Source of the DNA: Albifimbria verrucaria
Taxonomy: Eukaryota > Ascomycota > Sordariomycetes > Hypocreales > Stachybotryaceae
Direction: 5' to 3'
Length of the DNA stretch: 64,000 nucleotides
Assembly (NCBI GenBank): GCA_020081605.1
Contig: JAHREC010000049.1
Location: forward strand, 2,108,001-2,172,000
Shown here in pieces: positions 54,441 through 64,000 of the stretch; position 1 is the stretch's first letter, and every line of letters starts with the position of its first letter. The translations under genes and the position numbers were made by a program. A model generated the notes under the pieces. That model saw only the letters and a list, made by a program, of their open reading frames with translations. It was not told the DNA's origin and made no database searches.

Positions 54441-54482
54441 TGTACGTATGTATGTATGTGTGTGTGTATGTGTGCGGGTGTG
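54441..54482. repeat. GTAT/GT microsatellite
   Basis: Imperfect GTAT then GT repeats in intergenic DNA. Confidence 0.75.
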
Positions 54483-54793
54483 ATGTGATTAATGTGCGAT
54501 ACTGGAGAAGCATGACAAAAGCAAGACAGCAGATAGGGCGAAATGGCGAGGCAGAGAGAGAGCCTCAAGCTTGATGAGCTGTGGGTATGCTTGACAAAAG
54601 ATGCGTTGGTATGTATGACTGCCATAATGCGCTGAAGCACCCCGTAAGGATGTAAGGATAGCAGGACTTGGGGCGACTGGGTCGAGAGCCAAGAGACAGC
54701 GACTATTCCTGGCTTGGTAGGAGGATGTATGCCGTGCTGCACTGTACTGTTACTGCCACATGCTTGCTGTACGGGTACAGTACAGGTACAGGA

Positions 54794-54842
54794 GATGGAT
54801 GATATGATATGATGGGATGGGATGGGATGGGGACGGGATGGC
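54794..54842. repeat. GATAT/GGGAT pentamer repeat
   Basis: GATAT units change into GGGAT units over about 45 bases. Confidence 0.75.
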
Positions 54843-56237
54843 TGGGGTGTCATCAAAGGCCGTGCCGCATCGGAACATGGTAACCCTAGCCTTCTCGCTC
54901 ATCCGCGGGTGTCTCGTAGAGAGAGAGCAAAGGTCCAGGGCAAGCAGGAGGAGGCTGGAGGCTGCAGCAAATGAGCAACGGAGGAGACGAAGAAGCTCGA
55001 GGACCAACGTCATCTGTCGCGCAACCTAACATGCATTCAGTAAGGCATGTTCAGCAGATGATGCCGTGGTAACCTACGAAGGCGACATTCTGGAACTTTG
55101 ACAAATGCGGAAAAGAACGGTTTGATCAGGTGACCCCTGCGAGAACGATGGATGCCTTATGGAGCAGGAAGGGTGAGCGAGTTGCACAGTGAAGGCTAGG
55201 AGCCCTCGGGCCTGTTGCCGTACTGTATGGAAATATTATGTTACGGTGGAGAAAGGGAAAAAAAAACGTCGAATTAAAAAATTAAAAAAATTAGGACAAC
55301 AAAAAAATAAGAGAAGGGCGCGAAAAAAGAAGCGAGTGCGTGGCTTCGACAGAACTTTTCCAGAACAGACCTAGAAGGCCGTGGACCCAGCCCGCAGACC
55401 CGCCGTAGGCGCTGCCATTGGCCACATCTGTAACGATGATCAACTGGGGGCGCTGCTGTGCTGCACGGCGCTGCAGCTTGCGAACCCTCCACTGCTTCTG
55501 TGCCTCCCTTTCCCTCCCTCAGGCTCAATCGCTTCGCCTCCCCTTCTTCCCCGCGTCGCGTCGTCGCACCCATCCAACCTCAACTGATCATCCCTCCAAA
55601 AACGAGCGACCGGCACTGCTTTAGGCCAGGCCACGGTGCGCCTCCTACGCTGTAGGGGACCTGCTTGGTTTTCTGGGTGGTTGAAATTGTCAGCAGTAAG
55701 GAAAGAAAATAAATAAAAATAGAAATGATCGTCGTGGCCAGGCAATCAAAAGTCTGGGCAAACGTCAAACGCTTGCAGCCCTCCAGCCTCGTCTCGCCCC
55801 CAGTAATTGCCCTGAGCCTGGATCTTTCCAGGCCCTTTTGTTAAGCTTTCTGTGCCTTGTTTCTCTTGCTCTGCCGCGAGGTACCTTCGTAAAGGCAGCG
55901 AGCGTCCCTACGCATGCGAGCGCGGCAGGTGGGAGATACTTCGATGCTTGACGTACGCAGGTAGATGCTGGCGACCTGTTACCTGCAGTGCTCTGCTCTT
56001 TTCATCTTGGGGATTCTTTTTCCCTTCCCTCGTCAACCTCCTCCTCTTCCTTCTTCTCCTTCCTTGCTCTACAGAGGACCATGTACTGACAAACCACCCC
56101 TGGTAACCCGAAGCACGTCCACTTGACATTACCAGCCAGATCCCAGCAACGCTGGCCTTTCGTTTTTCTCTTGCTCAGAACGCACGTACACTTCGTGTTG
56201 ACTTGGTGCTGAGCGTCTCCAATTTTAATTAATATTC

Positions 56238-56400
56238 TTGTTCCTTTTCGTCTTCTTTTTTCCTTCTTCTTTCTTTTTTCCCTCTCTCTTTCTCGTCCCC
56301 TCCCCTGCCTCCCTTGTCGTTGCGTCTGCTCCATTTTTCCCATTATTATTATTATTATTTCATTTTTCTGCCCTTCTAATTCCACTACCCGTTTCCCGGC
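56238..56400. repeat. Pyrimidine tract with (ATT)n
   Basis: More than 100 bases of nearly pure C/T on the plus strand, followed by an ATTATT microsatellite near 56343-56360. Likely a core promoter or leader element of the downstream gene. Confidence 0.6.
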
Positions 56401-56961
56401 CCTCCAGCCGGCACCGCACCAGCTTAGTGCGCCTGCAACCGCTTGCTCATCGCTCTGGGCTCCGAAGCCCTTCCATCCCATCCATCCCATCATCCCTCGA
56501 CCTCGGCTTCGGTGCTTTGGATCGCCAAGCTGAGCTTTTGACCAAGCTTCGATCTGGGCAGCTAGTCTTACCAATCCGCGCCTGCGCCCTCGCCTACATC
56601 TCTGTATTACTTGGTCTCGAAGTCCCAAGACGCTCAGCTCGAGGTAAGAAAAGTCACATTTACTTGGCGCGTCCCATGCTTCGTCCCCTTGCTCCCAGGA
56701 CCCTGCCGGGGATGCTTGTCTCTTCGCAGGATCCTTGTCTGCCCATGCCTTCCCAGCCTCCTCAAACTGTTCCCGCTGTGCAAGAGAATTCGCAATCACA
56801 CCGCGTGTGGCCCCCATTGCTGCTTTCGCCTGCTCTGCCTGATCCAACATTGAGATGACGGCGGGCGAGTCATGGTCTTGGTGACAGGGCGACTGCTGAG
56901 CGCACAGTATAGCGCAGCGCGGCGACAGGACATGCCATTACATCTCCCACAGGCCATCCAT

Positions 56962-57060
56962 TAGCTTAGCCTTGCCTTGCCTCGCCTCGCCTTGCCTACT
57001 CTGCTCTTGTCGTTTTGCTTTGATTTGCTTTACTTTATTTTGCCTTGCCTTACTTACCCT
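56962..57060. repeat. CCTTG/CTTTG degenerate pentamer repeat
   Basis: Drifting pentamers CCTTG, CCTCG, TTTGC and CCTTA over about 95 bases. Confidence 0.7.
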
Positions 57061-58276
57061 CTCCCTGTCTTATCTGACCCTGCCCTTTCCCATCTGCTTG
57101 GTCGCCTCGTCTCCCTTTGGCTCAAGAACTGCACCACTACACACACACACACACAGCACCACGCTTGGAACAGAGTTCGAGAGGAGCTCGCTGGGGCCCT
57201 TCGACTACACCATCACTTGCGACAAATAGCTAGCACTGAATTAAGGTGCACTGCGGGCCTCACCATCCTCCCCTCCCCCTGCTTCCGCTCCAACCTGTGG
57301 CTGTTCCTCTTTCGTCTCCTGTGTGCCCTGGGTCTCTTCTCTTACACCTCTCTGTCTCTTTCGCGCCCCCATCCTTCTTCATTGCTGGTCCCTGTTCGCT
57401 GCCCGTTTTTGGCCCGTCTCCGGCCTCCTCTGATCCCACAGTTCCCATCAGTCTTTTCCCATTCTGCCCCCTTCTCCGTCTGCCCTTCCCACTCGCCTTG
57501 GAACGTCTCGTCGAACCTCGCTCAACTGCCGTGCTCGTCTGTCGCCCTCGAGTCGCCCGCCCTCGTTTCGGGGAGTCATTGCGCTGCCGATCCCATTGAC
57601 GCTGACGTCTACCCCTCTAGTCTTTACTCTTTCCAATTCCTTTTCGCAAATCAAATCGCACACGCCGGTTCCAGCTTTTTACGGCTGCCTTCCCGCCACT
57701 GTCATCTGGCTGGGCTGGCTGACTTGCCTGGTTGGCGGCTTGTCCTGTCTCGTACTTCCCGCGCCGGTTCCCACCTCGACCTCTGAGCGCTGCGCCGCAC
57801 CCGCGCGACGTCCGACGACCATTTACTCATCTTCGCCGACGCTTTTCAATCAACTTCCAAGCCGCTCCGGTTCCCTAGGCTGACTCCCCGACCCGCCGCT
57901 GCTCAACCCCGTCAAGGTCATCCTCCCACCATTGCGACGTAGGGGCTGCAGTCCTCATGCTGCCGACCCTTTTGCTCGAACTTGAGCGCATCCTTCCACT
58001 GCCGCAATCCATATCTCCCTACCCGCCCTCAATTTGTCGCCTTGAAAGCATCTCGGCTGCCTGATTGACGAGGGACATTTGCTGGCACGCGACTTTTTCC
58101 GCCTTCAATTCCACGTACCCGTTTTTGGCCCTCGACCGACTTGGTCTCGCATTCACCTTTTCCACCCTCTTCACCCCGTTCGACAAATAGCCCAAGCATA
58201 TCCTCGTCCGCGTTCGCACCAGGGCGAGACTCGCGTTACCGCTACCTTGCCCGTGTGGTAAAGGTGCTCCAGTCGC

Positions 58277-61209
58277 ATGACTGGTAGCTTCCCTCCCACA
58301 ATGGACAAACCCGCCTGCCATATCGTATACGTCAACCGCGATGCCGGTGAGGACCGGCACGTGCGCGCCTCTTCCGCCGAGTCGTTGGATCCGGCTTATT
58401 GGCAAAATGACCGAATCAGGGACGATGTGCAGCCTCTATTAGATGCCTTTGGCGATGGTTCGTTCTTTTGCTTGGGCACACTTTGCGTGGGCACCCCTGT
58501 TTCCTCCGATTTGGCTAACTTATTGAGTAGTCCACATCTGCGCCAGTGGCGCTGCCTGCATATCCAAGGTGCTCGAGCTGCAGGATGATACCATGACGGA
58601 TATGAGACCGACGATAGTCTTGCTGGATACCTCTAATGATGGTCCATCGACCAAACCATATTCCTCTTCGAGGGCGCCATCACCAGGCTCACAGTCTCGT
58701 CCCGCCTCTGCCGAGATTCATACCCCGACGAAGAAATCTACGGACTCGATCTCCTACAGAAACTAATAACGGAAGCGCATCTGCGAAGCATATCCAAGCT
58801 GATTGTCCCCATACCCATTATCAGCCACCCGCAGGCCCTGGCCCTTGATGCCAAAGAACAAATGACCGACGGCGCTGTCGAGCCATTCACGGCTCCGTTA
58901 GGTGCCCTCGCCATCAGCCGCAGACTCGTGCGGAAATGTCTAGACCTGGGTGCTGTCGACGTTATCATCAGCCCCTTGAGCTCGAAATGCATAACCACGT
59001 TGGAGATATGTGCTTATAAGGCACACCGAGAGGCAAGCCGGGAGCAGCAGGCACTTTTAGAGGTTCGAAGGGCCGCAAGCGCTCGTGGGTTGGTGTAAAC
59101 GAGCAAGAGCCTTTTGCTTACCTTCGGGAAGCAATGGTTTCAGGGCTCATGAATGGAATCTGCCGACTTTCTTCTGGAGACGATCAGATCATGAGCGGGC
59201 ACATCGCCGTGTCATCCGAGAGGCAAGCTGCCATTGCTGCGGCTGTCGGCCGCTGGCATTTTTGCGCCCATTCTTTCACCGATGATGAATTATTAGTTGC
59301 CGCCATGGTCATGTTCAAGCACGCCTTGAGTATGCCAGAGCTCGCACATTGGCGTATACCATCAGGTAGATTGCCCTCTTGTCTTTTTGTCGCCGTGTAA
59401 CCTGCTAACTCTGGCATGTACAGACCAATTAATTAGCTACCTTGTCGCCTGCCGAGCAGCTTACAATAGTTTTGTGCCCTACCACAACTTCCGCCATGTT
59501 GTGGATGTTTTGCAGGCGACCTTCAACTTCCTCGTCCACATAGGTGCTTTGCCAGTGTACGATTCCGAGGAGCCTCTCGCCACTCATGGCGAAAAATCGC
59601 CGATTGCATCACTCTTGAATCCATTTGAGGCCTTGACACTACTTATTACGGCAATAGGGCACGATGTTGGTCATCCTGGTGTCAACAACGGCTTTCTTAC
59701 GACGCTCAACGCACCCTTGGCCCAGCTCTACAACGACCGCTCCGTACTGGAGTCATTCCACTGCGCTGCATACTCACAGATTCTCCGCAGATACTGGCCG
59801 GCTGTATTTGAGGATAGAAAATGCGTGGTCTAATGATCAGTTCGATATTAGCAACTGACATGGGACTTCATTTTGACTACATGAAGAAGATGGGAGATCT
59901 TCAAGAGAAGCTTCAACACAACAACAGTACTGAAGGTTGGAATGGAAGGCAGCTGGAAGAGAACAAAGCTCTTGCGTGCTCTCTCCTGATCAAATGTGCA
60001 GACATCAGCAATGTGGTAGGTTGCCATAACGTCTTGATTCATGATTAACCGAGCTTTGAGCACTAACATATGGCGCAGGCAAGACATTACGATACCGCTG
60101 TGCAATGGATGCACATTCTGTCAGAGGAATTCTCCCGGCAAGCGTCGATGGAGGATGAACTGGAGATAAAGTCTTCACTTCTGGCACCGCCCAAGAAGGA
60201 TCTCTTATCCCTGTTGAACGCGCAGCTTGGTTTCATGAATATGTTTGCCATTCCCTTGTTTCAAGGGGTTGCCGATATTATGCCGGGAATGCAATACACA
60301 GTCGATGAACTGGAGCTCAACAAAGCAATATTTGAAGGCAAGGTACATGACGAGAAAGTCAAGGAGGCTCAGGATGAGGTGGAAATGCGGCGACGGATCC
60401 GTAAGGAGGGCACTTTCTCCCCAAGAACCATGAGTTTTGCGAACCCATCGGACAACGCCAGTAATCGACCTGTTTCGATGTCCATTGTTGACAGACTGAG
60501 CAAAGCACTTGATCCAATGGATGAGGCGGGCTTGGAGACTACAACAACGGCCACCACGTCAGACACAACGACAGCCGCTACAACAGTGACAACGGCAGCG
60601 ACAACGGCAGACCTAGGTGTGCAGGAGTCAGACAGTCTTCAGGAATCTCTGGCGCCTGCCGCTCCATCGGCGATTCCACCATATAACTCCGTTGAGGACA
60701 AGACCCCCAATGGCACTACCTCGACATTTGACGTCGTGCGGGAACTCGCTGAGAGCGATCCGTTCAACTACAATTCTGTTATGGATGGGTTCTCGGATGG
60801 TAGATCGATGCCTCTAGCCGGACAGCGCTGCAGTGAAACCACGGAAGGTAGTGCATCGGGTGGCTACGCGGGAGATTGGGCTTCGCAAGCCACGAGCGCA
60901 GCAACGGGCAAAGCGCCCATCTCACCCAGCACACAAGGCACCAGCATTGTCAGCAAGGAATCTCTGGACCGCGGTGCTGAGTATCTGCCTGAGGTGCAAG
61001 TGTCACGACCTAGCACTGAGGGCTCGCCTGCAACTTTACGGAGAGATGGAGCGCATACAGACGAAGAATCATTATCGACAGGCAGCATCGGCAAAGCTGA
61101 GGGAAGGTCACTCAAGAAGAAACCAAGCTGGTTTAGGATGAAGGACTTGCCCTTCTTTAGGAGACATAAGGGCTCAAGCTCGCCTTGCTCCGCCGATACA
61201 GCGGGATGA
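58277..61209 (+). CDS. pdeH: High-affinity cAMP phosphodiesterase (PdeH/Pde2 type)
   Basis: Class I 3',5'-cyclic nucleotide phosphodiesterase that lowers cAMP and damps PKA signalling. Exons 58277-58457, 58531-59365, 59424-60015 and 60079-61209. A response-regulator-like N-terminal region (VHICASGAACISKVLELQDD, PTIVLLDTSNDG) leads to the catalytic HD domain: YHNFRHVVDV near residue 359, the metal-binding AIGHDVGHPGVNN near 418, CADISNVARHYD and a late QLGFMNMFAIPLFQ. A Thr-rich run and a Ser-rich tail with a basic end (KKKPSWFRMKDLPFFRRHKG) follow. One base is missing at 58644-58645, 59084-59088 and 59818-59821; repaired length is 913 codons. A second in-frame Met at 58301 (MDKPACHIVYVNR) may be the true start. 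Regulation could involve the very long leader. Confidence 0.9.
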
Positions 61210-63061
61210 AGTGGCGGGCTGCGGAAGATGATTCTACGACATGGTTTGATGATACGAGCGTGTCACGAGAAAGGGATCAGTGCGTCTGGTCGAGCGCAAC
61301 CATTGGCACATATTCGGCACAGTGGACCTTTTCGAACCATGGAATCTATTTTTTTATTGGCAGGATGCGATGCCTGCTGGTGACCTGACCGAAGCTCAGC
61401 ATCTGAGCATAGACTGTAGGTCAAGGCTGAATATCTGGCGTTGAGTCACATGCTCGGAGCGGATGGGGTGTGCTCTAGTCGTACAAGCGCAGTATGGCAT
61501 GGCGTAAGACCCTGCCGCTCGGGTACCGCCAGAGCCGGTCAACATCTGTTTCATACGGACAACAAGTCCTCGCTGTGCAAGCACACTCGCTCTACTGCAC
61601 ATATTCCATGTTCATGTATATTTTTTGGAAGCGATGGTGATGGGAACATGTGTAATGTTTGGTCTGGTTAGCTTCTGCTTGAGTAGGGCGTTCTTTCTGA
61701 CAGGAGTCGGGAATGCAAGCCACCACATTCGGGACGGTGGATGGGAAAACAGGGGTGTTTCAGGTCCAAGACGAGATGGAAGCTTTGTATGTTTTACGTG
61801 ATGATGGACGGTTAGGTGTGTCGATGAACAGCCCTTGGAGCAGCAACAACAGTGGACAAGGGAGGGGCCTGTGAAAGGTAGAAGTCGAGAAGCAGGTCTT
61901 CGGGGAATAGGTGGCCATCGAGTCAAAGAAAGAAGTTACGACACCGCCGTGACCGCACAGGCGATGTCGATGTTATCTCGTGTTATGTTGCCTTGCTGGA
62001 AACCGCATCCGTTGACTTGACAGGTGAAGTGTGATACGTCGTGCCGTGAGGCTCAGATTTACCTCGGCAGCAGCAGGCGCGCCTCCTCAGCAAAGGCATG
62101 TGTGTCTGATGCGTATACTCTGTACTGTGTGTGTTTATGTGGGTTTCATGTTGGCTGTCACAGATGCACCATGCGTCTGAGGTGCATACACGTACTGAGG
62201 CGCACGTTGAAGTGTCACATCAGAACAGGCGATCGGCGCGACGCAGAATAAAGGACGAAAATACTTGGCTTTACTTGTCTGCTAATTGAGGGGTTACGAG
62301 ATGAAGCAGGGTCCTGGTGGAAATATGCATGGCCACGACTACAGCTATCTTGGATGGGTGAAGAAATAGGTAACTAGAAGCAGGTATTTACATAAGGTAG
62401 GTAGGTAGTTGGTCTGTGGAATGAAATGAGGTATCTCAGCATCCAACCCCAGATTTGATACCTGTCGAGAGAGGGGAAATAAAAGGCTCTAATCTAGAAC
62501 CTTAGTTGGGTACGCCTAGCAGCTGTTGATATTGGCCACAAGTGAGGTAGACATGCCGTAGAGATGGTAGCTCAGCTTGCCCAGGTAGGCAATTGCATAC
62601 TAGGCAAGTACTGCCAGCTACCATCTACTATGTACAGTGCTATCACAGTGTGCACTCCGTTGAGCACTCACTATCCTATCTGCATACTGGATTGGGGAAG
62701 GTGGCATCGGTTTGCGTGGGGATGTGGATGTAAACCCCAGCCTGGCCTGGCTTGGTCTACTTTACTCTACTCCCATCCGCTGTGCCGCGCTGCTAAAGCA
62801 AAGCAAAGCACAGCGCAGTGCAGCACTTCGGAGCTTGCCAAGGGCGTGTTGCTCCGTCTCCGTGGCGCCCCGTTTCCTGGAACCTCCAACCTCCCACTTA
62901 TAAAGGATCCTCCATGAAACCTTTCTTCTTTGCTTGCCTATCTGCACTGCCGGTTTCGGTGTGTGGGCTATGTCATTGTGGTGATTGTCTTAACCTCGTC
63001 ACCTCCTACTTCTCTGCATTTATTATCTTCCCTTCCCCTTCCCCTCATCTTCCCCTTAACC
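61210..63061. promoter_or_regulatory. Intergenic region with TATA box for fatty alcohol oxidase
   Basis: Holds the 3' flank of pdeH and the promoter of the next gene. A clear TATAAA at 62899-62904 in CTTATAAAGG lies about 158 bp before the start codon. A short GCAAAGCAAAGCACAGC repeat is at about 62797-62823. No gene recognised. Confidence 0.6.
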
Positions 63062-64000
63062 ATGGCGTTGCCTGAGGAACACAAACCAGTTGTCACGCCT
63101 TTACCGGCGCCGGCGCCCACGGACTTTATGGATGACGGTCAATGGGAAGTCTTATGGGCTCTCCTCGATGGCGCATCGGCTTCCATCGCGCCCGCCTCGT
63201 CAAACCCGGACAAGACTACCCAGATTTCGGTAAACGACACGGAACTTGAGGAGGCCCTTTCTATCTTGACAAATTCCAAGTTCAAGCAATCACCACTTAA
63301 AGATGTCGTTCTTGCTTTCTTGGCCCACCGTCCCTCTCAGGACCCGGCATTTAGAGAGGATCTTACAAGGACCCTCTCCATCAGTCCTCAGCGTCACCAG
63401 CTGGCCAAGGCCATAGGTTCTTTAAAGTATGTGGGAAACGATATCCATGAGATACATCACTTCTCTATACTGACGTGATTCCACGATTAGCACACGGCTA
63501 GGAAGTTTGTTCATGACAGGCTATTGGTCGTCCATTCAACATCAACCAACCCATGTTAGGGAAGCTATCCTCAAATCCTGGACTACTTCCAGGATGCAAC
63601 CTCTTAGGCAGCTGGCCAAAGTCATGACGACGCTGGCACAGAAATCAGAATGCATGAAGAACCCCTACTTTGACCAGCTATTCGGTTACACAGATGTTCC
63701 CAAGGACTGGAAGGCTGGCTTGGGCTACGACTACAACTTCATCCAGCTGCCTGCTGGTGACGAGCCGCATGTGCTTACCACTGATGTTGTCATCGTTGGC
63801 TCTGGCTACGGTGGAGGCGTCTCAGCCAAGAATCTTGCCGAAGCCGGTCATCGCGTCCTTGTCGTTGACAAGGGCTACCATTTCGAACCATCGCAACTAC
63901 CTATGACACAGGATGGTGGCGCCTACCATCTCTTCGATCATAATGGTGTCTACATGACCGAAAACGGAGGCGGCGTCGGCCTTGTCGCTGGTGGTGCCTG
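63062..64000 (+). CDS. Long-chain fatty alcohol oxidase (FAO1-type GMC flavoenzyme), 5' part
   Basis: N-terminal part of a membrane-associated, probably peroxisomal, flavin oxidase that converts long-chain alcohols to aldehydes (omega-oxidation). The start ATG at 63062 has an AACCATGG context. Exon 1 is 63062-63426; a 64-nt intron (GTATGT, ATTAG) follows; exon 2 from 63491 runs off the window. Exon 1 encodes the family's N-terminal helical region with ELEEALSILTNSKFKQ. Exon 2 has GSLFMTGYWSSIQHQP, WKAGLGYDYNF and the FAD-binding VVIVGSGYGGGVSAKNLAEAG with the G-x-G-x-x-G fingerprint and an acidic partner region VLVVDKG. The last bases reach the glycine-rich GGGVGLVAGGA segment. No frame break so far. 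The C-terminal half is outside the window. Confidence 0.9.

Larger units (their letters stand above)
52701..58276. other. Gene-poor region, 5.6 kb, upstream of the cAMP phosphodiesterase
   Basis: No gene supported. Long minus-strand frames at 54026-54856 and 56002-56850 and a plus frame at 56977-57786 are low-complexity products of CT/GA-rich DNA. A 50-90 residue minus frame at 53398-53667 ends in a basic stretch and a hydrophobic helix and is discussed under findings. From about 55.8 kb the plus strand is strongly pyrimidine-rich with many short frames, as expected for promoter and long 5' leader of the phosphodiesterase gene. Confidence 0.5.

Noticed and set aside
54026..54856. 276-codon minus-strand ORF
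   Set aside because: His/Thr/Ser/Pro low complexity from GT- and GGGAT-type repeats; no recognisable family.
56002..56850. 282-codon minus-strand ORF
   Set aside because: Product of a purine-rich strand (Arg/Glu/Lys runs); no domain, and it lies in the probable pdeH leader.
56977..57786. 269-codon plus-strand ORF
   Set aside because: Leu/Ser/Pro-rich translation of a pyrimidine tract; more likely leader than protein.

Overview
The window reads as nuclear DNA of a filamentous ascomycete, most likely a sordariomycete, with a Hypocreales-like feel (an inference from remembered homologues; no search was run). The evidence is: introns of mostly 43-103 nt with GTRNGT-like donors and CTAAC-like branch sites; long, pyrimidine-rich, G/C-repeat-rich intergenic DNA; and fungal-type proteins such as vacuolar carboxypeptidase Y, a fused MoaA-MoaC (cnxABC type), a FAO1-type fatty alcohol oxidase and a PdeH-type cAMP phosphodiesterase. 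No rRNA, tRNA, CRISPR array, transposon or prokaryote-like system was recognised.

Layout. 1-7.2 kb: 3' part of carboxypeptidase Y (+), an ELO-family fatty acid elongase (+), a FYVE zinc-finger protein (-). 7.2-11.8 kb: gene-poor. 11.8-21 kb: cnxABC (-), a WRAP73/Wdr8 WD-repeat protein (+), a two-RRM protein (+). 21-27.3 kb: the long HEAT-repeat protein LAA1/HEATR5 (-), divergent from a YebC/TACO1 protein (+, 27.7-28.7 kb). 29.5-37.9 kb: Pet100 (-), an uncertain small spliced ORF (+), a conserved protein of unknown function with an RVxF motif (-), the CFIm25 Nudix subunit (+), a YjbQ/UPF0047 protein (-), the complex I NDUFS6 subunit (-), and an Mpp6-like protein with a zinc knuckle (+). 37.9-42.0 kb: gene-poor, simple repeats. 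42-45.4 kb: an insulysin-type M16 protease (+). 47.5-52.7 kb: a UBP12-type deubiquitinase (+). 52.7-58.3 kb: gene-poor, probably including the long leader of the next gene. 58.3-61.2 kb: cAMP phosphodiesterase (+). 63.06 kb to the end: 5' part of a long-chain fatty alcohol oxidase (+).

The genes are independent monocistronic units. Most are housekeeping: vesicle traffic, RNA 3'-end formation and decay, respiratory-chain assembly, molybdenum cofactor, proteolysis. Three mitochondrial respiratory genes (TACO1-like, PET100, NDUFS6) lie within about 9 kb.

The most important property of this sequence is technical. Twelve genes are broken by about 36 single-base losses, nearly all in G/C mononucleotide runs and never needing a net gain. 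Restoring one base at each site makes every spliced model a multiple of three. This looks like homopolymer undercalling in the assembly, not pseudogenes, so single-ORF readings badly under-represent the real proteins. No novel defence or mobile system was found. The most interesting biological signals are the MOCS1-like splice/stop arrangement in cnxABC, the QxxHH box of the elongase, the possible N-terminal presequence of the M16 protease, and the Mpp6-zinc-knuckle combination.
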